A stretch of 25,336 bases of DNA from the NCBI GenBank assembly GCA_003449515.1, contig DMHI01000243.1:1-25336 (forward strand), written 5' to 3'. A model generated the notes under the pieces. That model had not been told where the DNA came from and ran no database searches. It was given only the letters and a program-made list of their open reading frames with translations. How positions within the stretch are numbered: the stretch's first letter is position 1; every line of letters begins with the position of its first letter. Made by a program: the position numbers and the translations under genes. Source of the DNA: Lysobacteraceae bacterium (GTDB lineage: Bacteria > Pseudomonadota > Gammaproteobacteria > Xanthomonadales > Xanthomonadaceae). Below, piece after piece: positions 1 to 8,122 of this stretch.

Positions 1-615
1 ACCGAGGACGTCGACGCCGACATGCCGGAACTGATCGCGTTTCTCGGCTATGCCGCGCTCGAATCCGGCGAGTCGCAGGCCGAGGTGGGGAGCGACGCGG
101 TGCAGCTGATGACCCTGCACACCGCGAAGGGCCTGGAGTTCCCCTTCGTCACGCTGGCCGGCGTGGAGGAAGGCCTGTTCCCGTCGATCCGCTCCACCGA
201 AGGCGATCGCCTCGCCGAAGAACGCCGCCTCGCCTACGTCGGCATCACCCGCGCGCGCGAACAGCTGCTGATCACCTGGGCCGAATCGCGCCGACTGCAT
301 GGGCAGGAGAACCTCAACACGCCGTCGCGCTTCCTGCGCGAGATCCCCGCCGCGCTGCTGCGCGAGGTGCGGCCGAAGGTCGCGGTCTCACGCGCCGCGC
401 CGGCCGCGTGGGCCGAGGAGAAGGTGGTTCAGTACGCCGATTCGACGCCGCTGAAAGGCTTCAAGATCGGCCAGCGTGTGCGCCATCCGAACTTCGGCGC
501 CGGCGTGCTGAAGGCGGCCGAAGGCAGCGGCAACCACGTGCGCGTGCAGGTCGACTTCGAGAGCGGCGGCGCGAAGTGGCTGGTGCTGGCGTACGCACCG
601 TTGAGCGCGGCGTGA
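1..615 (+). CDS. uvrD: DNA helicase II (UvrD), C-terminal part, 5' end outside window
   Basis: The frame is open from base 1, so this is the last ~204 residues of a superfamily 1A 3'-5' DNA helicase used in nucleotide excision and mismatch repair. Visible are motif V (QLMTLHTAKGLEFP), the GVEEGLFPS stretch and motif VI (EERRLAYVGITRA, containing the arginine that contacts ATP). After the helicase core come the RRLHG segment and the C-terminal UvrD tail (GQRVRHPNFGAGV ... AKWLVLAYA), a small Tudor-like domain that in E. coli UvrD contacts RNA polymerase. That tail separates it from Rep and PcrA-like helicases of this lineage. The stop TGA is at 613-615. The ATG at base 22 is internal, not the start. 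Confidence 0.95.
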   Translation, partial: TEDVDADMPELIAFLGYAALESGESQAEVGSDAVQLMTLHTAKGLEFPFVTLAGVEEGLFPSIRSTEGDRLAEERRLAYVGITRAREQLLITWAESRRLHGQENLNTPSRFLREIPAALLREVRPKVAVSRAAPAAWAEEKVVQYADSTPLKGFKIGQRVRHPNFGAGVLKAAEGSGNHVRVQVDFESGGAKWLVLAYAPLSAA

Positions 616-650
616 GCGACACCGCAGTGCCGCTCTCCGCCGCCTGATCC

Positions 651-2381
651 TTACTGCGCGCCCGGCGCGCCCACCACGCCATCCAGCCGGCCGCGGATCG
701 CTTCGTCGGCCTTCGCATCGGCGGTCATCGCGGTGTATTCGACGCGCGACCGGAAGCCCGGCCCCAGCGCGCCGCCGGCCGCGCCGAAGGCGCGCACGCT
801 GAGCTGGCCGACGATCATCTCGCTCGTGCGGCCGTAGTACTGCAGCTGCTGCGTGCCGGTGGGGTCGAAGTTGACGCGGATGACGCGGTCGGCGCCGTTC
901 GGGTTTTCGCTGATCTGCCAGCCCGCCGATGCCGCGCGGTCCTCGATGGCCTGCACCACCGGAATGATGATCGCCGGGTCGCCGCTGCCGACCACGGCGA
1001 CGGTGGTGGCCGCGCGCGCGGCGCGACGCTCCTCGCGCGCTTCCTGCCGCGCCTCGCGGCGCTCGGCGAGCGGGCCGCGGGCGGAATCGCTCGACGCGAT
1101 CGCATCGAGCGTCGGCGCGCTGGCGGTGCCGGCGGGCGCGATGGCGGCAGCAGCGGGCGCGCTGGCGGTGCCAGCGGGCGGCGCGATCGCAGTGTCACCG
1201 CTGGCGTTCGCGGCTGTGGCGCCACTTGCCGCCACGACCGCGGCGTCGACAGGCGCCACATCCGCAGCACCCGGCCCCAGCATCCGCCACGCCCCGAGGG
1301 CTGCCGCGCCAAGCACGCCGATGCCCAGAACAGCAGCCAGAACCATCGGCAGCTTCGAGGGCCGGCGCGGCGCGGCGGCGGAGCCCGGCATCGCGCCGGC
1401 ACGGGTGGCTGCTGCGGCCGCGGCCGCGATCGGCGCTGCGCCCACCTCGGGCGGCGGCGTTGGCGGACGCTTCGCGGTCGGCGTGGTCGGTGGTGCGGTG
1501 TACATCGTCGCAGCCGCACCTGCGGGCTTGCGGACCGGCGTGCCCAGCGTGCTCGCCCGGCCGGCCACCAGCGGGTGTTTCTCGAGGTCGGCGATCAGAT
1601 CGGCCGCGCCCTGGTAGCGGTCGGCCGGGTCCTTGGCCACCAGCTTCGTCAGGATGGCCGCGGTATCGACGTCGACCTCCTGGTTGATCTCGCGGATGTC
1701 GGGGATCTCGGCCTGCACCACGTCGAGCATCAGCTTCAACGGTGACTCGTCGGAAAACGGCAGGCGGCCGGTGAGCGACTCGAACATCACGATGCCGAGC
1801 GCGAACAGGTCGGAGCGCGCATCCACCGCCTTGCCGAGGCAGACTTCCGGCGAGAGATAGCCCGGCGTACCGACGAACTCGCCGGTGCCGGTGAGCTTGG
1901 CGTCGAACTCCTGCCGCGCCAGCGCGATGCCGAAGTCGGCGATCTTCACCCGCCCGCGCAGGTCGAGCATCAGGTTGGCCGGCTTGATGTCGCGATGGAT
2001 GACGCCGCGCTCGTGCGCGGTCTGCAGGCCGCGCGCGGTCTGCAGCAGGATCTTCAGCACATCGGCGATCGGCAGGCGGCCTTCGCGCTTGATCAGCTGC
2101 GAGAGGCTTTCGCCTTCGACGAACTCCATCGCGAAGAACGGCTGCTGGTTCTCCTGGCCGATGAAATAGACCTGGATGATGTGCGGATCGTTGAGCGCCG
2201 CCATTGAGCGCGCTTCGCGCAGGAAGCGCTCCACGAGGTGGTGGTCGTGCGCCAGCGCCGGCGACAGCTCCTTGATCGCGACGTAGCGCGTCAGCGCCGG
2301 CTCGTAGCCCTTGTAGACCACACCCATGCCACCGCGGCCGAGCTCGGCGACGATTTCGTAGTGACCAAGGCGTTCTTTCAT
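651..2381 (-). CDS. membrane-anchored Ser/Thr protein kinase (PknB/Hanks type)
   Basis: A 576-residue Hanks-type kinase. The kinase domain (about 8-270) has the glycine loop GRGGMG (15-20), the ATP-anchoring lysine K37 in VAIK, the catalytic HRD with D131 and N136, DFG at 149-151 and the GTPGYLSPE activation/P+1 segment. All residues needed for catalysis are present. A Pro/Ala-rich linker (about 280-342) precedes one transmembrane helix (about 345-366), then an Ala-rich and Arg/Glu-rich stretch (to about 458, possibly coiled coil). The last ~115 residues (460-576) form a separate, presumably periplasmic domain that I do not recognise; no PASTA repeats are visible. It is divergent from the solute-binding lipoprotein gene at 2505. 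The substrate is unknown. Confidence 0.93.
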   Translation of the reverse strand: MKERLGHYEIVAELGRGGMGVVYKGYEPALTRYVAIKELSPALAHDHHLVERFLREARSMAALNDPHIIQVYFIGQENQQPFFAMEFVEGESLSQLIKREGRLPIADVLKILLQTARGLQTAHERGVIHRDIKPANLMLDLRGRVKIADFGIALARQEFDAKLTGTGEFVGTPGYLSPEVCLGKAVDARSDLFALGIVMFESLTGRLPFSDESPLKLMLDVVQAEIPDIREINQEVDVDTAAILTKLVAKDPADRYQGAADLIADLEKHPLVAGRASTLGTPVRKPAGAAATMYTAPPTTPTAKRPPTPPPEVGAAPIAAAAAAATRAGAMPGSAAAPRRPSKLPMVLAAVLGIGVLGAAALGAWRMLGPGAADVAPVDAAVVAASGATAANASGDTAIAPPAGTASAPAAAAIAPAGTASAPTLDAIASSDSARGPLAERREARQEAREERRAARAATTVAVVGSGDPAIIIPVVQAIEDRAASAGWQISENPNGADRVIRVNFDPTGTQQLQYYGRTSEMIVGQLSVRAFGAAGGALGPGFRSRVEYTAMTADAKADEAIRGRLDGVVGAPGAQ

Positions 2382-2472
2382 GGCCGGGCGCCGGCTCGCG
2401 CGAGGGACAGAACCCGCATCCTACGCCCTGCCGGGCCGCGCGCCATCGCCCGGGCGGGTGGTGGGCCGTTGC

Positions 2473-2478
2473 TACACT
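2473..2478 (+). promoter_or_regulatory. candidate -10 element for the TRAP lipoprotein gene
   Basis: TACACT within GCTACACTCG resembles the sigma-70 -10 hexamer and lies 26 bases before the ATG, so transcription would begin near 2485 and give a leader of about 20 bases containing the ribosome site. No convincing -35 hexamer is seen in the GC-rich DNA upstream, so this is a weak call. Confidence 0.3.
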
Positions 2479-2492
2479 CGCTGTCCCGCGTT

Positions 2493-2498
2493 GGAGGA
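2493..2498 (+). promoter_or_regulatory. ribosome binding site deciding the start at 2505
   Basis: GGAGGA is a strong Shine-Dalgarno sequence, ending six bases before the ATG at 2505. The reading frame stays open much further upstream (to an ATG at 2238, inside the kinase gene on the other strand). This site and the Tat signal that follows show that 2505 is the real start. Confidence 0.8.
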
Positions 2499-2504
2499 AC
2501 CACG

Positions 2505-3605
2505 ATGAAGCGTCGCGACGTGTTGAAGGCCGCCGGCATCGCCGCCGCGGCGGCAGGCCTCACGGCCTGCGCGGAGGCCGGGCCACAGACCGGAGGCGCC
2601 ACGGCGGTCGATGACCGCCCGCGGCAGTGGAAGATGGTCACCAGCTGGCCCACCAATTTCCCGGGCCTCGGCACCGGCGCGGCGCGCCTCGCCGAGCGCA
2701 TCACCCAGGCCACCGGCGGGCGCATCACAGTGAAGGTGTTCGGCTCCGGCGAGCTGGTGCCGCCGTTCGAGGTGTTCGATGCCGTAAGCCGCGGCACGGC
2801 CGAGATCGGCCACAGCGCCGCCTACTACTGGAAGGGCAAACTGCCCGCGGCCCCGTTCTTCTGCAGCGTGCCGTTCGGGCTGAATGCGCAGGAGATGGAT
2901 GGCTGGCTGCGGTTTGGTGGCGGCCTCGAGCTTTGGCGCGAGCTGTATGCGCCGTTCAACCTCGTGCCCTTCGCCGCCGGCAACACCGGCGTGCAGCTCG
3001 CCGGCTGGTTCCGCGAACCGATCAACGGCGTGAACGATCTGCGCGGCCTGAAGATGCGCATCCCCGGCCTCGGTGGCGATGTGCTGCAGGCGGTCGGCGG
3101 TGTCCCGGTGAACCTGCCCGGTGCCGAGATCTTCACCAGCCTGCAAAGCGGTGCCATCGACGCCGCCGAGTGGGTGGGGCCCTACAACGATCTCGCCTTC
3201 GGCCTGCACCGTGTGGCGAAGTTCGCCTACTACCCGGGCTGGCAGGAGCCGGGGCCCACGCTCGAGGCCTTCTTCCACAAGCCGGCTTTCGACGCCCTGC
3301 CCGACGACCTCAAGGCGATCGTCGATGCCTGCTGTGCCGCGGTGAACGACGAGATGCTCGCCGAGTACACGGCGCGCAACCAGCAGGCCCTCGACGCCCT
3401 CGTGCGCGAGCACGGTGCGCAGCTCCGGCGCCTGCCCGACGACGTGCTGATGGCGCTGAAGCGCGCGGCCGATGATGTGCTCGAGCAGCTTGCCGGCAGC
3501 GATCCCTTCGCGCGCCGCGCCTTCGATTCGATGCGCGCGTTCCGGGCGCAGGCGCTGGCCTGGCATTCGGTGTCGGAAGAGGCGTTCTACGCGGCGAGGC
3601 GCTGA
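2505..3605 (+). CDS. TRAP transporter solute-binding lipoprotein, DctP/TakP-like, Tat-exported
   Basis: A 366-residue periplasmic binding protein of the TRAP (DctP) family, closest in remembered sequence to the 2-oxo acid binder TakP of Rhodobacter. Shared stretches include GELVPPFEVFDAV, AGNTGVQLAGWFR, the LKMRIPG segment with the arginine that usually binds the ligand carboxylate, and AAEWVGPYND. The N-terminus has a twin-arginine motif (RRDVLK, residues 3-8), an Ala-rich hydrophobic stretch and a lipobox LTAC with Cys22, so it should be exported folded by Tat and lipid-anchored. No DctQ/DctM membrane subunits lie beside it, so the partner permease must be elsewhere or absent. The ligand is inferred (an oxo acid or other carboxylate) and not certain. 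Confidence 0.9.
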   Translation: MKRRDVLKAAGIAAAAAGLTACAEAGPQTGGATAVDDRPRQWKMVTSWPTNFPGLGTGAARLAERITQATGGRITVKVFGSGELVPPFEVFDAVSRGTAEIGHSAAYYWKGKLPAAPFFCSVPFGLNAQEMDGWLRFGGGLELWRELYAPFNLVPFAAGNTGVQLAGWFREPINGVNDLRGLKMRIPGLGGDVLQAVGGVPVNLPGAEIFTSLQSGAIDAAEWVGPYNDLAFGLHRVAKFAYYPGWQEPGPTLEAFFHKPAFDALPDDLKAIVDACCAAVNDEMLAEYTARNQQALDALVREHGAQLRRLPDDVLMALKRAADDVLEQLAGSDPFARRAFDSMRAFRAQALAWHSVSEEAFYAARR

Positions 3606-3630
3606 GAACGCGGCGTCCGGGATTCGGCCC

Positions 3631-4410
3631 TCAGCCCAGAGTCACCATCGCCGGCGCGTGGTCGCTCGGCCGCTCCCAGGTGCGCGGCTCGCGATCGATC
3701 GACGCGTCCACCAAGCGTCCGGCGAGCGCCTTCGACAGCAGCACGAGGTCGATGCGCAGGCCGAGGTTGCGGCGGAAGCCCGCCGCGCGGTAGTCCCACC
3801 ACGAGAACACACCGCCCGCATCGTGCTTCAGCCGGTAGCTGTCGACGAGGCCGAGATCGAGCAGGCGGCGCAGCGCGGCACGCTCGGCGGTGGAGGTGAG
3901 GATGCTGTCGTCGTTCCACACTTCCGGGTCGTGGACGTCGCGCTCGTCGGGGGCGATGTTGAAATCGCCGAGCACGACGAGCTGGGCGTGTCGCGCCATC
4001 TCATCGGCCAGCCAGCCGTGCACGGCCTCGAGGAAGCGCAGCTTGTAGGCGTATTTGTCGCTGCCGACGCTCTGGCCGTTGACCACGTAGAGATTGACGA
4101 TCCGCAGGTCGCCGACGCTGGCGGCGATGACCCGCTTCTGCTCGTCGGCGAAGCCGGGGATGCCCGCCTGCACGTCGCTGAAGGCGGGTACGGCATCGGC
4201 GCGGGCCAGCAGGGCCACGCCGTTGTAGGTCTTCTGGCCCGAGAACACCGAGCGGTAGCCCAGGGCCGCGATCTCGCCATCGGGGAAGCGATGGTCATCG
4301 AGCTTGGTCTCCTGCAGGGCCACGAGGTGCGGCCGCCGCGAGCCCAGCCAGGCCAGCAGATGCTCGTGCCGGGCGTTGAGGGAGTTGACGTTCCAGCTCG
4401 CGATCTTCAT
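3631..4410 (-). CDS. xthA: exodeoxyribonuclease III (AP endonuclease)
   Basis: A 259-residue protein of the ExoIII/EEP nuclease family, which cuts DNA at abasic sites and trims 3' ends in base-excision repair. The start is set at MKIASWNVNS; an upstream in-frame ATG (4470) would add 20 residues with no family resemblance. Catalytic and metal-binding positions are all visible: N7, E34 (LQETK), Y108, D149 and N151 (GDFNIAP), D221 (RIDLVLL), and D250-H251 (SDHAP). The gene ends 25 bases from the converging lipoprotein gene. Its start is the left border of the defence-like island, which is transcribed away from it. Confidence 0.93.
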   Translation of the reverse strand: MKIASWNVNSLNARHEHLLAWLGSRRPHLVALQETKLDDHRFPDGEIAALGYRSVFSGQKTYNGVALLARADAVPAFSDVQAGIPGFADEQKRVIAASVGDLRIVNLYVVNGQSVGSDKYAYKLRFLEAVHGWLADEMARHAQLVVLGDFNIAPDERDVHDPEVWNDDSILTSTAERAALRRLLDLGLVDSYRLKHDAGGVFSWWDYRAAGFRRNLGLRIDLVLLSKALAGRLVDASIDREPRTWERPSDHAPAMVTLG

Positions 4411-4596
4411 CGCCGATCTGTCTCCATGTTTTTCTTCGGCTTGATGATCAGAATGCGAGGAAAATCGCAAATCGATGCTTTCTGGGTTCTAGCGAGTGCC
4501 GGCAGCTTGGCGCTGATGCGAGCACTGCCTGAACCGGTTAACCTTTGACGGCATTCGGATTCATTCATCCCAGAATACCTAGAGCATCGATCAAGG
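4411..4596. other. AT-richer divergent intergenic region and leader of the island
   Basis: This 186-base stretch between xthA and the DUF499 gene is clearly less GC-rich than its surroundings (28 G/C of 60 in 4441-4500). It holds no gene. Overlapping palindromes AACCGGTT (4532-4539) and GGTTAACC (4536-4543) could be an operator. A TTGACG at 4545-4550 has no -10 hexamer at normal distance, so I cannot place the promoter. The only purine-rich ribosome-site candidate, AAGG at 4593-4596, abuts the ATG at 4597, which is unusually close. Confidence 0.5.
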
Positions 4597-7500
4597 ATGA
4601 CAGTTCCCACGATTTTCGACGCATGCCAGCCCCGCGAAGACGTGCGCGAGGGACGAGTCAGCGATGCCGATCTGGCCGCTGATCTTGCCGCCGTCATCCG
4701 CGGAAAAGCGGCGGCGGACTACTCCGACCCTGCCCGATTCTTCGCCAACACCTATCCAACCCGCGGCCTCAAGAACCTGCTGGAAGCCGTCTGCAGGCGA
4801 CTCAGCGGCGCAGGCGGCGAAGCGGCGGCGGTGCTTCGGTTGGACACCTCGTTCGGCGGCGGTAAGACCCACGGCCTCATTGCACTGGTCCACGCGGCCG
4901 GAGGCATGAAGGGCGTTACCCGGCCTGAAGAGTTCATCGACCCCGCCCTGCTCCCGGCGGGACCCGTGCGGATCGCCGCGTTCGACGGCGAGAACGCCGA
5001 CCCGGCCAACGGGCGGTCCATGGGCGACGGCGTGCGCGCGCATACGCCCTGGGGTGAGATCGCCTACGCCTTGGCCGGCAAGGACGGCTTCGAGCGCGTA
5101 CGGGCGAGCGACGAGCAGGCCGTTGCGCCCGGTGCCGACACCCTCAAGGAGCTGTTCGGCAACCAGCCCACCCTGATCCTGCTGGACGAGCCGGCCATCT
5201 ATCTGCGCAAGGTGCGAGGACTGCCCCACGGTGGGCGAGACCAGCTTGCTGCCTTCCTGACCTCGCTGATCAAGGCGGTAGAGTCCTCGCCCAACGTCTC
5301 GCTGGTCTTTTCGCTGGCGGTCGGCAAGGACGGGCGGGCATCCGACGCCTATGCTGAGGAGAACGATTTCCTCGCCAGCCGCATGGCCGAGATCGAGAGC
5401 GTCGCCGCGCGAAAAGCAACCCTGCTCAATCCAACGGAAGACGACGAGACTGCACTGGTCCTCCGGCGTCGGCTGTTCGCCCAGATCGATCCGCACAAGG
5501 CGGCCGAGGTCGTCGCCGCTTACCGCGCCCTGTGGAGGCAGCACGCCTCGGCACTGCCGCCGACGGCGGCGGATGGCGACATCGCCGAGCAGTTCGAGCG
5601 CAGCTATCCACTCCACCCCGCGCTGCTGGACACCCTGACGCACAAAACCGCGACGCTGGGCACGTTCCACCGCGTGCGCGGCATGCTTCGTCTGCTGGTC
5701 CGCACCGTTGCCCAGCTTTGGCAGGATCGGCCCGCCGACGCCACGGCGATCCATCTCCACCACATCGACCCGGCCAATCCGGCGATCTATCAGGAGATCG
5801 TCACCCGGCTTCAGCAGCCTGAGTTGGTCCCGGCCATCCGCTCCGATGTCGCCGGCGAAAAGGACCAGTTCGCGCTCGCCCAGCAGATCGACAAGGCGCA
5901 GTATGCCGGCCTGCCGCCCTATGCCGCCTATGCGGCACGCACTGTTCTGGTTCACACGCTGGCGTTCAACTCGGACCTGCGTGGCGTCAATGCTGATGAA
6001 CTGCGGCTAGCGATGCTGGGCCCAGCGTTGGACGGCGCCTTCATCGACGACGCCCGGACCCGCTTCCGCGACCAGTCCGCCTACCTCGATGATCGCCCCA
6101 ACGCGCCGCTTCGCTTTCTCTACGAGCCGAATCTCACGCAGCTCGTACGCCGCGAAGAGCGCAACGTCGATCGCGAAGAGATCCGCGTCGCGCTGCGGGA
6201 TGAGGTCCGACGGATCTTCGGCGGCACAACCCTGGACCTGGTGCCGTTCCCGGCCGGACCTTGGGACGTTCCGGACGAGGTCGGGGGAGGCGCTCCTCGC
6301 TTGGCGCTGATTAACCACGAGGCCCACACCGTCGCGCCGGGACAGGAAGGCCTGCCCGACCGCGTGCAGGAGATCTTCGAGCGCAAGGGCAACTCCGGCA
6401 GCTTGCGCATGCTGCGGAACCACCTCGTGTTCATCGTCGCGGACGAAAGCCGCGTGCAGGTCATGGTCGAGCGGATGACGCGCCGGCTTGCCCTGCAGCA
6501 GATGACCCGTAACGAGCGCATCCGCGAGTTGCCCGAGCACCACCAGGCCAAGTTGCGCGAATGGCAGGAGCGGTCGCGCCACGAACTCGCGGTGGCCGTG
6601 GCGCAGTGCTACCGCAATCTCTACTACCCGGCGCGCAATCGCGCTGCGGGTGCCAACGTCGACCTGGCGCATTCCGTTATCGAACTTGGCACCGCGTCGG
6701 ACCGACCCGGTGCCGGCCAGCAGCAGGTGCTCACCGCGCTTCGCGATCTCAACAAGCTGCGCGGGGTCGAAGATGCCCCCGAGTCGCCGGCCTACGTGCG
6801 AGATCGCACATCGCTCAAGCGCGGCCAGATCAGCACCGTCGACCTGCGCAACGAGTTCCGCAAGGACCCGGCGCTCTCAATCCTGCTCGGCGAAGATGCC
6901 TTCATCAAGCTGGTTCGCACCGGCGTCGACCGTGGCGACTACATCTATCGCCGCGGAGACTTGGTCTACGGCCAGGGCGATCCCGGCGCGCAGATCGTGA
7001 TCGACGAGCAGTCCTTCGTGCTGACCCGCGCATTCGCCGAGCAGAACGGGCTTTGGCCTCGCAAGCCGGCCGGGAGCGAGCTTTCACCGGGCCAAACGGC
7101 GCCAGCACCTGCGGGCGTATCGCCCGCTGGTGGCGGAACGCAACAGCCGTACCCATCGCACACGCCGATTGGCCAGCCGCCGGGCGCAGACGGTCAACCC
7201 CGCCTGCAGGCTGAGGGCCCGCTCAAGGAGGCCCTCGGCATTCTGTTCGACAAGGCCCGCGGCAGCGGCTGCAAGCAGCTGGCAGCACTCACGGTGCAGT
7301 GCTTCGACGCCGGCGACCTGTTTCGCCTCCTTCCGGCGGCCAACGGTGTTTCCGGCGCCAGCAAGCGCGCTACCGTGGAAGTCGATCTGGAAATGGCGGA
7401 GGGCGGCCTGCTAACGATCTGTTTCACGGGCCCACTGACCGAGGCCCAGTTGGTACGCGAGTTCCTGCAGCCCCAGCTCACCGCGGCCAAAGACAAGAAT

Positions 7501-7638
7501 CCGCGGATGCTCAGCGTGGAACTTCGCTTCAACGATGGCCTCGACCTGTCAGGCGATGCACCGGAGCGCCTGCGCGACCAGCTCACCCGCGTGGGCAATG
7601 GCGCTGCGTTCGTGTCTGCCGAAGCGGAACGCGCCTGA
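4597..7638 (+). CDS. DUF499 P-loop ATPase, BrxC/PglY-like component of a BREX-like system
   Basis: A 1013-residue ATPase recognised as DUF499 family by its N-terminal pattern (CQPREDVREGR at 10-20; YSDPARFFANTY at 42-53) and by a distinctive Walker A, SFGGGKTHG (85-93, K90 T91). Walker B is LILLDEP (193-199, D197 E198), followed by the sensor-like SLVFSLAVG (235-243). A Pro/Gly-rich linker near 825-870 separates a C-terminal domain of about 130 residues. In BREX systems proteins of this family (BrxC/PglY) are large cytoplasmic ATPases needed for both methylation and phage exclusion; that role here is inferred from the family and the neighbouring methyltransferase and helicase. It ends in ATGA, overlapping the next gene by one base, so the two are probably translationally coupled. 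Confidence 0.85.
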   Translation: MTVPTIFDACQPREDVREGRVSDADLAADLAAVIRGKAAADYSDPARFFANTYPTRGLKNLLEAVCRRLSGAGGEAAAVLRLDTSFGGGKTHGLIALVHAAGGMKGVTRPEEFIDPALLPAGPVRIAAFDGENADPANGRSMGDGVRAHTPWGEIAYALAGKDGFERVRASDEQAVAPGADTLKELFGNQPTLILLDEPAIYLRKVRGLPHGGRDQLAAFLTSLIKAVESSPNVSLVFSLAVGKDGRASDAYAEENDFLASRMAEIESVAARKATLLNPTEDDETALVLRRRLFAQIDPHKAAEVVAAYRALWRQHASALPPTAADGDIAEQFERSYPLHPALLDTLTHKTATLGTFHRVRGMLRLLVRTVAQLWQDRPADATAIHLHHIDPANPAIYQEIVTRLQQPELVPAIRSDVAGEKDQFALAQQIDKAQYAGLPPYAAYAARTVLVHTLAFNSDLRGVNADELRLAMLGPALDGAFIDDARTRFRDQSAYLDDRPNAPLRFLYEPNLTQLVRREERNVDREEIRVALRDEVRRIFGGTTLDLVPFPAGPWDVPDEVGGGAPRLALINHEAHTVAPGQEGLPDRVQEIFERKGNSGSLRMLRNHLVFIVADESRVQVMVERMTRRLALQQMTRNERIRELPEHHQAKLREWQERSRHELAVAVAQCYRNLYYPARNRAAGANVDLAHSVIELGTASDRPGAGQQQVLTALRDLNKLRGVEDAPESPAYVRDRTSLKRGQISTVDLRNEFRKDPALSILLGEDAFIKLVRTGVDRGDYIYRRGDLVYGQGDPGAQIVIDEQSFVLTRAFAEQNGLWPRKPAGSELSPGQTAPAPAGVSPAGGGTQQPYPSHTPIGQPPGADGQPRLQAEGPLKEALGILFDKARGSGCKQLAALTVQCFDAGDLFRLLPAANGVSGASKRATVEVDLEMAEGGLLTICFTGPLTEAQLVREFLQPQLTAAKDKNPRMLSVELRFNDGLDLSGDAPERLRDQLTRVGNGAAFVSAEAERA

Positions 7639-8114
7639 TGGCCCACCGCAACCTCAAACCCATCCGCCCCGCTCGCAGTGCGGCGCCCCGTTACGAGCTG
7701 CGGCTCTACCGCCATGGCCCCGGCGACAGCGAAATGCGCGTCTACCGCCTGCCGGTGGCCGCCAGTAAGGACGGCGAGCCTGTTTTCGTCGGCGGACTGC
7801 GCGGCGCTGGGCTGGAGCGTTTCGAGCCCCGCATCCTGCGCATCCTGCGCCACCATGGCGTACGTCTCGGACCTGGCGCACCGGGCCAGCGCAATGTCCA
7901 GGGCCTCGATGAAGAGACCGCCCTGGTTCTTGGGCTGCTGTTCCGCACCCTGGCGCCGATGCGCAACCGCGACAACATGCAGGCGTGCGTGGACGGCATC
8001 GAACGCATGGGCCGTGAGGAGGCCGCCTACTGGCTCGGGATGGTCATGCACCGTCACAGGCCCCGGCGCATTCTGCAGGCCCTGCGCATCGTCCTCAACG
8101 CCTCCGAGGACTGA
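7638..8114 (+). CDS. small protein coupled to the DUF499 ATPase (possibly DUF7680)
   Basis: A 158-residue protein starting at the ATG that shares its A with the stop of the DUF499 gene. It is basic at the N-terminus (HRNLKPIRPARS), then has a beta-strand-like stretch (RYELRLYRHG ... MRVYRLPV) and a mainly helical second half (EETALVLGLLFRTLAPM; REEAAYWLGMVMHR; RRILQALRIVL). There are no catalytic motifs or membrane segments. From memory it resembles a family called DUF7680 that accompanies DUF499 ATPases; I cannot verify the match here. The strict coupling suggests a stoichiometric partner of the ATPase, which is inference. Confidence 0.7.
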   Translation: MAHRNLKPIRPARSAAPRYELRLYRHGPGDSEMRVYRLPVAASKDGEPVFVGGLRGAGLERFEPRILRILRHHGVRLGPGAPGQRNVQGLDEETALVLGLLFRTLAPMRNRDNMQACVDGIERMGREEAAYWLGMVMHRHRPRRILQALRIVLNASED

Positions 8115-8122
8115 GCAAGGCC

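Noticed and set aside
4545..4577. TTGACG (4545-4550) followed by AGAATA (4572-4577) as a promoter for the island.
   Set aside because: The spacer is 21 bases, too long for a sigma-70 promoter, and the second hexamer is a poor match.
4591..5955. Open frame opposite the DUF499 gene on the minus strand (454 codons).
   Set aside because: Low-complexity composition typical of an antisense shadow, lying over the conserved Walker A and B region of the real gene.
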